The notes beneath the pieces are model-generated. The model was given only the letters and a program-made list of their open reading frames with translations. It was not told the origin of the DNA and ran no database searches. Of a DNA stretch of 64,000 bases, positions 1 through 10,909 are shown piece after piece. The stretch comes from Bimastos eiseni (lineage: Eukaryota; Annelida; Clitellata; Crassiclitellata; Lumbricidae). The stretch spans positions 21,458,854 to 21,522,853 of the forward strand of contig OY365813.1 in assembly GCA_959347315.1 (NCBI GenBank). The letters are read 5' to 3'. Each line of letters opens with the position of its first letter. Position 1 is the first letter of the stretch. The translations under genes and the position numbers were made by a program.

Positions 1-1236
1 ATAGAAGTGAAATTGTTATAGGGCCTAATTGTAATAATATGTTACAGTAAGATTATACAGTTGAAGTTACACCAAAACTGCGGTGACCATATGATTCATT
101 CAACTCCTTGTCTTTAACGAATTTATACGCAGACCATTCATTCAAATATATTCACAGTACTCTTTCCAAATATCCATTCCTGATTCTTTCTTTTCTCCTT
201 AGACAAACTCTTTCGTTGCTACAACACTTCAAGCAAAATCTGTATGCCCAACTACCCTACCCTGTGATATTTACTCAGAAAAACTGCTGACGATATCGAC
301 TTGATTGGTTTAGTTTTCGCTGCTCGTCGTATTTAAAAATGGTTGATTGACATGATCCCTTTGCAAATAATTAATCCCTCCGGACATAAAGCCCAGGCTA
401 GGATATAATCCCCAAGTTATGGCTTATTCACCAGGCTAGAATATATTCACTCCAGCCTCAGTGAAGGAAGGTGTATAAAATTATACATTATATTCAATAA
501 CATAATATGTAACATTATTTATTGATTCCTTTCGATTTTCAAAAAATATATTTGTCGTCCAAAATGTGTCAAAAATAGTTAAATGCAACGGAAAAGTGAT
601 CAATTTGCCCACACGACATGGTGCATCAAGTGTATTAATTGTATCTCATAGTTGTGGTATCTCAATTTGTATCCTAGATGAATTTAGCACTGAATGCCAC
701 CTACAGTTCTCAAGTCAACATATTAACAATTTAGCTAACCAAAAAAGTTTGTGCAATTTGGGTTCATCGGTTAAATGCAGAAATGGGCTATTGCACAGAG
801 GGAAGAATGACACGGAGATATTAGGTTTCACGTTGAATCGGGGGATCGTGTGCAGGTATTATTATGCCCGAGGATTATGTCCTACAACCATCAATGACTG
901 GTTCCTGCGATTTGGGGCTATTTTACATCTGGGGAAATCCAGAGACGCGGTAAGCGAACGGTTAGAGACTATAGGGATTCCAATTTGTAACACGGATATC
1001 AATTGTCCGCCCATTCGCCCTTCAGACAAATACTGTAGGCCTATCTGGACCTTTTGCAAGTCTTCATTCGCAATTGCTCGGCATAAATTGATGATTGATC
1101 GTTGTATAGTAGCGTTTAAAAAGTGAAAAACTGGTAATGATGCCTACTAACTACACTAGTAGATTTCAACTACTATTCGATTATTTTAGATATTTTAGAT
1201 ATTTGCATAGATACACGATTATCTGTATAAACTTAC
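1..1236. other. Left edge: expected gene A intron or 3' exons, none recognised
   Basis: Gene A should continue here with stalk, membrane and tail exons. I searched the minus strand for a hydrophobic exon bounded by splice sites and found none. An open frame of unknown nature lies on the plus strand (next entry). Confidence 0.4.
566..1126 (+). other. Unassigned 186-codon open frame
   Basis: Open from a GTG, without an ATG start, on the strand opposite all receptor genes. It is rich in Cys, but no domain, signal peptide or splice pattern is recognisable. It could be a chance frame, a transposon fragment, or coding in an intron of gene A. Confidence 0.2.
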
Positions 1237-4200
1237 TTATGTGACAGACTACATTCACGGTGCTTGCAGAGTTTTCTTTGGGATACCAATTGAAGCCAGT
1301 GTCATTGTTCGAAACGATCAAGCAAGGTGTACTGTCGTTATAGTTATCGAACTTCGAATTTGAATATCTAACGTTCTCTCCTAAATATGCAGAATTATCC
1401 ATTCAGTACACAATGTGAAAGTGCTCGAAAATATTTCACGCCAATTAAATGACTCTACGGTGTAAATGCATTTGCCTCGTGTGCACTAATACCTTGGGTA
1501 TTTACACCCTGGGCAATAATCCCGGCGACTAACTACAAGCGAATTACCTCCCAAACTTAACAGGTAAGCTTATTATTGAGATCGTCCCTTGGTGTGTAAA
1601 TTTGTATGCGTTCAATATGCAGGCATATCTATTCAACGATTATTATAAGTGTTTTAATTATTGCTACCATTATTGCAAGCATGTAAATGTATGTGCATGT
1701 ATGTGTGCAACTAACCAAACATGGTGGCGACTTGAAACAAACATAAAAGGTCATTAAGTCGATTTGCAATGCTGCTTAGTGATTAATGGCATTGAAACTT
1801 CTGACCCTGAGCAAACAGAACAGAAATTCAATGCTTATTTTACAAATATTGCTGGTATGGTGAACTCGTATATAATAAGCCCTATTCCCTTAAGAATTTT
1901 GAGTTTTACACTGACCCTTCTAATTAACTCCATTGCCATTATCCCACCTCATCAAATGAATTAATCGTTCCTTGAAGGTTACTCGTTTGGCTGACCCTGA
2001 TGAGCTCAACCACTCTATAATTGCTCATATATCATCTCTTATTGCTACTCCTCTTACATCTGTCAACTGCCTCTCTAGTCCTGCTCCATCTGCCTTGAAA
2101 ACTGCCAAGGTGATGCCCATTCCCATGCAAATTCATAGGGGCCACATAGCCAACCATAGGCCCATTTCCATTCCACCGTTTTTCTAGGTTATTTGAAATA
2201 GTAATGTATACTAGACTCCTTACTTTCATTGAAACTAGTCAACTCCTCTGAATATCCTACCACACGGATTTCGACAAAGGCACTCAACTGTTATGTTTCT
2301 TCTTGGCCTTCGCGATTGACCTCATATCCGTGGCCTTTGACAATAATAAATTCTCAGTGGGTTTATTTATTGACATATCTAAAGCATGTGATACGGTTGA
2401 TCCTAGAATCTTTTCTAAGCTAAACTACATAGGCTTGCGGACTGGTTTTATAGCTACGTGTACTTACATAACAGAACCCAATACGTGAATTGCAACGGCC
2501 ATGCTTCAAAGTCCAGATTCGCTAAGAATCATGTGTATCCTCAATGCTCTATTATAGGTCTTTACTTGTTCAGATATTTTTCAACGACCCACCAAAGGCC
2601 TCTAAGTGTGTAACTCTTTCTGATAATTTTTCAACGACCCACCAAAGGCTTTTAATCTTGTAACTCTTTCTGACATTTATCAACGACCTACCAAAGGCTT
2701 CTAAGCTTGTACACCTTCTCCCATTCGCAGATAAAACCAGTATTATTGCATCTAAGATCTCATATATGTATATATAAATATATATATTCATTCATTCATT
2801 CATTTATTCATTACGAGAATTTGTGCATAGCGCCTCTTCAAGGAGGCTAATCTGAGGCGCTCACAACTCTAGCGCGGCCAAGAAAAACAGTCTTTGGATG
2901 AGAGAGGAATGCCTGAGAGGGAATTCTAGGAATGAAGCGGAGCGTCAAAGGGAGACCATTCGAAATTGAGGGGCCCACCACTGAGAATGCACGGCTCTGC
3001 CTGGTGGTGGTGCGAGCACGAGGAACACAAAGGAGACCCTGTTCAACACCGCCAGACTAGGGCAGCTATTCGATATATATATATATATATGTTTGCCAGC
3101 TCTATTAGACTGTGAACTGGTGCATATCGGGGTCTCATAGGCCTACAATGCTAACCGACTGTCACCCGATACGGCTAAGATCAGCTACATTACCTTTGCT
3201 TCTCATCGTAAGAAACCTTCTGATTCCGATTAAATTTTTATGTTAAATAATGCCCCATACCCAAAGCTGTCTCAGTTTTTACACACAGTCACTTACTTGG
3301 GATATCCACATCGATAAAGTGGCATCTAAGGTAGCAAAAAATTTGGGCATCCCATCACGCGTCATTCAACAACTACCACTCATTCTGCATTTCGATCTAG
3401 ACTACTCTTTGGTCCATCCTTATTTGAACTACTGCAATATGGTATGTGCGTCAAATAATCCCACTCGCCTCAGACGACTACAATTTCTTCAATGCAGAAC
3501 CTTTACAATCATCTATCGTTATCGTATCTTTCCTTCTTCTCTCAGCATTTTCTACTATTTACATAGTCATTCATTCATAACAGAGATTTATATAGCGCCC
3601 CTTCAAGGCTGCTACTCAGGAGCGCTCCCGACTCCAACACGTTTAAAAAGAACAGTTTTAATTCAAGTAAAAAATAAGTCTGTGTGGACCCTTGGTGACA
3701 ACCGCAACGCCAAAGGGAGCATGTTCCAGAGCGAGGGGTCAACCACTGAGAAGGCACAATTCTGTTTAGTAGTTGTACGGGAAAATGGGTCAATGAGCAT
3801 GCCTCGCTCAGTAGAGCGTAGAGAGCGGCGACCCAGTACACCAAGAGTAGAGTAACAGAGATCGCGAAGATAGGTAGGGGCGAGACCTAGCAAGGACCGC
3901 CATACCAAAGAGATGATACGGTACGAGATTCGCTGTTGGCGGGAAAGCCAGTGGAGCACATCCAGCATATAGCCGAAAACATGGCCAAATATAGGAATGC
4001 GTCCAACAAGACGTGCAGCAGAACGCAGGACCCGCTCCAGGCACCGAAAACGCCCAATTGAAAGGCCTTCATAGAGTGAGCAACAGTCCGGCAGTAATGC
4101 AGGCGTGAACGAGGGTAGCTGTGGCGTCTGGAGTTGGCGAGCGGGAGAAACAGTTCGAAGCTGATGCAACTGGTAGTATGAATCACGGCAAAGACAGTGA

Positions 4201-7200
4201 ATATGAGAGGCAAAGGTGAGGTCTTGCTCCAACGTGACTCCAAGGTCCCGAACAACAGAGGAAAATGCAAAGAGGGAGAAATCAGCAGTAACGGCAGTTA
4301 AATCAAGCTTCATAAGCTGCTGGCGAGTGCCCAGCCAGATAAATCCGGTTTTTTGGGGGTTGAGTCGCAGGCGATTTGACGCCATCCAAGTCTCGAGGGC
4401 ATCCAGCGTTTGGCTCATTGCCCGAACAGCAGTAGAGGCATTAGAGGCCATGAAATGTAAGTAGGCTTGGACGTCATCAGCGTACAGGTGACCCAGTACA
4501 GCGGTGTCATTAAGGACAGAAGCAATCTCAGCAGTGTAGATTACATACAGAAGGGGACCTAGCACAGAGCCCTGAGGAAGGCCATAAGGAGCAGAAACCC
4601 ACGTGGACCTGGAAGACCCATGAACCACACAAGTGGAGCGCTCCCTGACAAATGAGGCCAAGCAGCTAAGAAAGTTACCGGACAGTCCAAATGAAATCTC
4701 TAGCCGCTTAAGCAAGATGTCATGATCGACAGTGTCAAAAGCGGCACTGACGTCAAACAAAGCCAGTAGAGTAAGCTGCGAATTATAGATGGCCTCATAA
4801 ATGTCGGAAAAGAGACGGAATGATAGCGTCTCGGTAGAATGACCCTTCCTAAAGCCGGATTGGCGTTCCGGAAGCAACTTATTCAACTCTAAATAAGCAG
4901 TGAGCTGGTAGGCGTCTATCTTTTCAATTATTTTCGATTTGAATGTTACACTTGCAATGGGTGCATGTATACCAAATACCATGCAAATATCACTGCTCCG
5001 ATTGAATGAATTCATGCATAAACGGTTACATGATGTTTAATCACGCGACACTTAATCACGCGACACTTAACCTCCAGAACACTTAAACTCGCGACACTTA
5101 ACCTCGAGGGCACTTTATCTCGCGACACTTAATCTCGTGACACATAATCGCGCGACACTTAATCTCAAACTACAACCATAATTTAAACCATTATAAATTT
5201 ATGTGGTGACAAATAATCATGTTTAAATAGAAACCGTATTAATGCGAAGAATACGGTTTCAATGGAAGCGGGAATACTCGCATAATAGTGATAATGATTG
5301 TACATTGCTTTCCGTTTGCGTGCTAAACTCTTAGAAAGTATATGTGCTTAAGAGAATAATCCTCAGGTGGACAAAGTTCTATTAAGCACACGATTAACTG
5401 TCGCGCGTTTATATGTCGCGAGATTATGTGTTGCGAGATGAAGTGCTGCGAGATTAAAGAGTGCTTCAATAACTATTTTCAAAATGTTCTTCAACTCAAA
5501 ACCTTTATAGTCTCCGAAATGCCTGTTACTACATACCTAAGTATTCCCGAACCAACACCCGCCAATTCTCTATCACATTTGTCGACCCCCCGGCAGCTTG
5601 GAACCAAATAGAATACCGCATGAGATGCGCAATTTGCTTAATTTATCATTGTTCATGAATGAGCCACTAAGTTACCTCTTAGCGCTGACCACCCCACCGA
5701 CATTTTCAATGTACATATATGACAATCATTAGTATTAGTTAAGTCAACACATAATTATTTACGTGGACTCTTTTATTAAGCTAGCTAAGTTTAAAGAAAG
5801 TCTCACTAAACTTTCTCTGTCTACCATCGCTGTCACAAGTTTTTCCATGAAAGGGTGACCCTACTAGCGGGATCTTGATCCCTTAGGGTTTTCCTTCCAT
5901 ATTGATCACTACCATTGCCTTTCTTTCGTTTCGCTGTCATTTATTTGTGTTACTCGATTAATCGATTGATTGTGCTGTGCTGTGCTCAGTTAAAGTCTTT
6001 GGCATTGGTAAAAGAATGGGCGCATGCGATAAAAAACTGTGAATATGAACGATGCATAGGTAAAGTACTTAAAGATGAGCACCGCCCAAATGCGAGCACA
6101 TATGATTATTTCACTTAATCAGCATAGACGGTGGCGCCACTCTGTGAATATCCGTAGTAGTAACAGTAAGTCCATGTATGTACGAGAACGTTAAGAGAGT
6201 TTTTAAATTCCTTTTTGCACAGAATGCTAGTGCTTTAGAATAAAAACCTTTAAAAAACTTCTTTTTCCCTTTTCATAAATGATTGATAACTTGGTCTAAT
6301 TTTTGGCCATGATATAACTACAGTTATTGTTAGAATGTGTATTATGTCCACTTCATGAGTTAGCGATGATAAGATTAATATCTTGTTCCGTTTAATTGCA
6401 AGGATTTTTCTTACGCCGACTGCATGTTCCAAAATGTGAGCACCATTATCCGTCATATAGGCCTAGAGACCGGATTGTGAGCATGGCACTCACATTGCGA
6501 CCGCATTTTGAGCAACTTGATCAATCACATTATTACATTTGAAGTGACAATTGGTTTATCGGAGATTCTGTGGCCTATTTTTGGCATTAGTATTAGACTA
6601 GGCTCCATACCGTTTGTAGAACCTGCCTGCAATATGCGTGAGCATGTATGCTCACGTAAGGAACAAAGGTGGGCTCACATTTAATTCGGGTGCCCAAATG
6701 TGAGCATATTTTACAACATTTTATTTATTTATTTAAAAATATCTTGCCAATGATTTGCAATTATAATGCATATATGTCGCATAGACATTCACTTGATTTA
6801 TCTCTTGCAGGTATCACAAGCTTTTTGCACTCAATCATTTTTACATAATTTCAAATTTGATTAAAGGTGCTCATATTTGAGTATTTCACCCTATATGCAA
6901 ATATGCATTTGAACAATTAGATGCCGCCCTGTAGGACCCAATCAAATATGACTATGCAACAGTTAAAAAGAGAGACATATTAAGATTAACTGAAAAGTTT
7001 CATGAACAATTTTCAACATTACTGAGCTATGAATAAAAATAAAAAAACAGTCGCAAAGCGTGATTGCTACGTCATTTGTAGGCCTAAAGACAGAAAAATT
7101 ACCTGTTTCGATCCAAATGTACCACGTGAATCTTAGTCCTATCCAGTATCTAATATTATCGTATGAAACAAGCCATGAAGTGAAGTTGATGTTGGTGACA

Positions 7201-10200
7201 TTAGCAAACGAGGCCAAATCTCCGCCGTCTTTTAAACACCTGTTTCTCGCCTCGTACCAACCGATCTGAGCACCGATGGCAACGTAGCATCTGGCATTGA
7301 TACGGCGTGCTACATAGTTAGGGCTGTTTGTAGAGCAGAAATTCGACGCTGCTGTAGTGCAAACAAAAAAGAAAAATTACTTTCATAATAATGGAGGGTT
7401 GAATTTTGCTTGATCATTTCGCATTTTCCATATCCAAGACCAACTTGTTAGGCATCTTGGTGACAGAGTTGAAAACTGAAAAGGAAATGCTTGCTTAGGC
7501 CGCCTTGTGAGTGTTGCAGGTCAATTGACGCAAAATGCGAGATGGAAAGGCTCAACAACAATGATGTTAACAATTGGACATCCGAGGCAGTATCGCTGTT
7601 GAAAAGAATTGGTTTGTTAAAATTTACCACTGCAGAATTGTATACCATCGATGATCAATGTAGTGTGTGCAACAATGTCTTAGTGTCCATTGCAAGAGCT
7701 AGTTGTAGGTGCTGGGTTGGCTGCTTTTTAAACATTTCGGCTGCATTTCTTTGTCGATGATAAGATGCACTAAAGTTTGCATTATAAAATTTGCTCGACA
7801 CTATAAAAGAATCTGGGTCCCAGACCTGTATTTTGGCTCGATACGAGTGTTACAACAAAATCAACATTTCCAATAGTTACGAGCTGTGTGTCGTCTACCA
7901 CAACCAAATCGTTTCTCTGCTGATCTGGTAACACCAATCTTATCTTTGCATTCGATCGATTCAAGAGTGTGATAAACCCGTTTCTGCTAGGAAATTCCTT
8001 CAAAAATCATTTTGATTGGAAATCGCTTCTTGATTAAACATTTAGACTAAAATCATCTACTAATTGGAATATTTTCTTTTACTATCCTATGCTTAGACGG
8101 AAATGAAACTATTACGACATCGTATTGTTATATGCAAGTAATGGAGGCTGCATAAAATTTCACTTAATAAAAAATGGATGCTTCGAATTAGGTCTATACC
8201 GAATATTCGCTTCGTTTTCTCCTCATAGTCAAAATAGTGCGCGGTCGGACCGAATACGAATTATATTTAACTTTAATGCGCTGGGGAATGGGTAACCAAT
8301 GTAAATGTCCGACATCAGACGGACCAACAGTATAGTTTAACTGCTTGCATTCAGTCGAGGTAATAAATTTACTGAACTGAAACCTTTGCTCACATATAGA
8401 ATTTTATGATTTGTCGGTAGACCTATCTTGTAAACAATTCGTATTCGTATTCGACCGAATAGTGAAAACCACCTACTCGGTACGGCCCTACTTCGAATAT
8501 TGCTAGTACAACTTTGAATGTGCATTACTTTGGACCTTGTTGATGGAATTTTCAATATTTTCCGAAGATGGATCACGTTATGATGCCACTGTCGAAGAAT
8601 GTAAGAAATATTTTAAAATTTATTTTATTTCATTAAATAATATTTAGAATAGACATATGCATTGTAAAAAAGGGTCATAACTGGAACATCGTATATTTTG
8701 TTCGTTTCTGAATACATTGACCAACATCAGGCTCAGATATTTGACGCATTGACTATAATTATGAGCTCACCTGGATATTCGCAAATGTAGTTGCATACAT
8801 CATTGGGCGCCTTTGCTGTTAAGTGGAAGTTATTGTCTCTAAATTCTAAGACTGCCACATAGTACTTGGAGTTATAGATATACATTTCTGGGAGATCAGA
8901 TTCTGAAATAGTATCAACAAAATGGGTTCATCTCAGAGATCTTCGTAATCCTTTGCAACGTGAACATCAACATCATCGTTGCTGTTTTCGTCGTGGTGAT
9001 TGTCATCATTATAGTCCAGGTCAGCTTCATAATTTCTATCGGTATTATCCTTAGCATCTTCACCTATGTTATCACATAGAATAATTAGTTTTCTATTTCA
9101 AACCCTTGAGATATTCTAAACTGCTTCAACTACCGTTCTCTATATATGCTTGCTCTCGGTACTCGTAGGCATATTCTCAAATAGGCCTACCAATTTCTGG
9201 AGCATTCGGTTGGTAGCTATTTCCTAATTACGTAATTCTGCTGTAGTCATATTGTGCACGTGCGTAACACTTAAAAATCTGTTACATGACATTTACTCAC
9301 ACGACACTTAATCACGCGACATCTAATCTCGATAACACTTAATCTCGAAACAATGAATCTCGTGGCATATAATAGCGCGATAATTAATCTCAAATCACAA
9401 CTAGTTTGTACAATTATTAATTTCTGCAGTGACAAATGATTATGTTAAACTAGAAGCCGTATTATTTATAAGAATGCGGTTTTTTTCAATGGAAGCGGGA
9501 ATGAGTAGGCCTTCTTTTCATTCATCCCTGTTCTTGTTAAAAACAACAAGGATGTTTTCATCATTTACCTCACCGTTAAAACCTATATATTGTCATCAAT
9601 CCGGCTGCTAGTGAAATATGACTCTTTTCATCAATCCAGCTTCTAGTTAGACAGGCCACTTCAATTTCGGCATAAATTCATTCATTATCCCAGCTTCCAT
9701 TTGAACCGCATTCTTATCACCAATCCAGCTTTTATCTGAGTGTGTATTTCATTCCATTTATGGGCTATACTCCGAGACTAAATATACATACATATACTCG
9801 CTTCTGAGTAGATGTCTTGAAGGGGCACTATATGAATCTTCCAAATAAATAAATAAGAGAATTGAGCTCAGCTGAACCAAGTTCCCTTAAGTGGGATTAA
9901 GTGTCGCGCGATTACATGTCGCGAGATTAAGCGTCGCAAGATTAAGTGTCGTCGAGATTAAGTGTGGCGAGATAAAATATTATCGAAATTAAGTGTCGTT
10001 GTTTAAGTGTCGCGCGATTAACTGTCGGCACACTTAACAAATCACGTAACCAAGAAGAAACCGAGGAATCGAATGATAGATTAATTGTGCCGCATATATA
10101 CCACATGCCAAATTGCAAACCTTTAATTGTTGGAAGAGTTGAGTCTATCCAGTGCCATGTATGCGAGTTGTTAAAGTCGCTGACTCGATATGCATCGGTC

Positions 10201-10869
10201 CAGGCAGATTGTCGTCCGATTGGATTGTTGGATTCCTCCCAATACTGTTTCACAATTTGATTGATTTCTTCGCTTTTAATAATCAGAAGAGTAGAATTAA
10301 TAGCGTTGCAACGTCTTCGTGCGTTGTCAAATGACGTAGTTAACCATCGATTGGTTGTGGTGTCATATTGCAAATCAAAACAATGTGTATCTGCTGATGT
10401 GTTGTAACATCTTCTGAATGTGTTGGCATCATCGGCTGCTTTCACCATATAAGAAAGTCCTGAAAATGAGTAAGATGAATTTTAGACTAAGCCTATCTTA
10501 TCATAACTATCTCTATTGCGCATTAAAATACTCTTGCACAGTAGTTCATTCTATTCACTCAATACCAGAGTTTGAGATCATCATTATTTTAAGAATCCAA
10601 CAATGTTTCGCTTTGGTTTTTGATCTAACGCAGGGTATTTCACTGCGGGTGTGAACTGTTTCATCCGATATTTTGAGCCTTGGCCTTATTGCGTATTTAT
10701 ATGTCTCTTACTTCTGATATTTGTAAGTAACTATACTGGTTCCTACTTACGTGAATAGAATGTCATACAAACCAATTAAAATGCGCGGTGGTAAAAATGT
10801 CGCTACTATAAACTTACCTGCGAGAGTCATGACAATCTCAAGCCAACAATTCGACCTAAAAGACTTCAT
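1237..10869 (-). CDS. Gene A: tandem-CTLD receptor, 3' end beyond window
   Basis: Predicted secreted-pathway C-type-lectin-like receptor, incomplete at its 3' end. Exons read on the minus strand: 10818-10869 (signal peptide, starts MKSFRSNCW), 10121-10459 (CTLD1 a), 8771-8902 (CTLD1 b, ends in NYICEYPG), 7103-7351 (CTLD2 a, with WYEARNRCL and YWIGLRF) and 1237-1380 (CTLD2 b, ends in VVCHI). All internal introns are phase 1 and all internal exon lengths divide by three. The a/b exon split, the WxDAYR/WHW core of CTLD1 and the WIGL core of CTLD2 match genes B and C. By analogy, stalk, transmembrane and tail exons should lie left of position 1237; I could not recognise them in 1-1236. The donor after exon 2 (GTTTGC) is weak. 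Introns are enlarged by LINE remnants and two foldback elements. No Ca2+-site EPN/QPD motif is present, so the ligand is unknown. Confidence 0.75.
2574..2722 (+). repeat. Threefold tandem repeat inside the RT relic
   Basis: About three copies of a unit near 57 bp containing TCAACGACC[CT]ACCAAAGGC. In the LINE frame it encodes the F-N-D-x-P-K-A segment that normally precedes the catalytic [YF]ADD box, so the triplication is internal to the reverse transcriptase. Confidence 0.6.
2790..3065 (-). mobile_element. 5'-truncated LINE fragment, C-terminus and 3' UTR
   Basis: On the minus strand it encodes a piece (RAFSVVGPS, NGLPLTLR) like the end of the ORF at 3663-4950, then a 3' UTR ending GAGGCGCTATGCA and a short (TGAA)n tail. 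This is the same LINE family as its right-hand neighbour, inserted in the plus-strand relic. Confidence 0.6.
3575..4950 (-). mobile_element. 5'-truncated non-LTR retrotransposon with open reverse transcriptase
   Basis: An uninterrupted minus-strand frame (stop at 3663) encodes most of a CR1/Jockey-like reverse transcriptase: LPERQSGFRKGHSTE, the ALFDVSAAFDTVDH block, LPQGSVLGPLLY, the catalytic HLYADD box and the LRLNPQKTGFIWLG thumb. The endonuclease domain and the start of RT are missing, so the copy is 5' truncated near 4950 and cannot move on its own. The 3' UTR ends GGGGCGCTATATAAATC, followed by a few ATGA repeats. The open frame suggests a fairly young insertion. It lies in intron 4 of gene A, in the same orientation as the gene. 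Confidence 0.8.
5036..5462. mobile_element. Foldback element FB1 with minisatellite arms
   Basis: The left arm (5041-5165) is a degenerate tandem array of CGCGACACTTAATCT. The right arm (5396-5460) is the same array inverted (AGATTAxxTGTCGCG). The core includes an ATTATGCG-rich stretch and CAATGGAAGCGGGAATA, also found in FB2. No ORF. Non-autonomous; intron 4 of gene A. Confidence 0.65.
9283..10047. mobile_element. Foldback element FB2 with minisatellite arms
   Basis: Left arm 9291-9392 and inverted right arm 9893-10030, made of the same CGCGACACTTAATCT-type unit as FB1. The core shares FB1 sequence near 9390-9500 and holds repeats of TTCATCAATCCAGCTTC (9590-9760). It ends about 75 bp downstream of gene A exon 2, within intron 2. 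Confidence 0.65.
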
Positions 10870-10893
10870 GTTGAATACCAACACCGATTTTTA

Positions 10894-10909
10894 TTTCAAT
10901 TTCTTTTTC
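10894..10909 (-). promoter_or_regulatory. ISRE-like element upstream of gene A
   Basis: On the minus strand the sequence reads GAAAAAGAAATTGAAA, three GAAA units separated by two bases, ending 25 nt upstream of the start codon. GAAANNGAAA is the core bound by IRF proteins. Genes B and C have the core at a comparable distance. It may be promoter or 5' UTR; the transcription start is unknown. Confidence 0.45.

Larger units (their letters stand above)
1755..3560 (+). mobile_element. Decayed non-LTR retrotransposon ORF2 relic
   Basis: Broken plus-strand pieces follow LINE ORF2 order: a linker motif (INGIETSDPEQ, FNAYFTNI) near 1790, reverse transcriptase block (GLFIDISKACDTVD) near 2365-2405, thumb (SYITFASHRKK) near 3190-3220, and C-terminal piece (HPYLNYCNMVCASN) near 3410-3460. 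Many frameshifts and stops are present. A minus-strand LINE fragment interrupts it at about 2790-3065, and a second minus-strand LINE replaces its 3' end at about 3575. It lies in intron 4 of gene A. Confidence 0.75.

Noticed and set aside
3250..3855. 201-codon plus-strand frame
   Set aside because: It fuses the C-terminal relic of the plus-strand LINE with antisense of the minus-strand LINE; not one gene.
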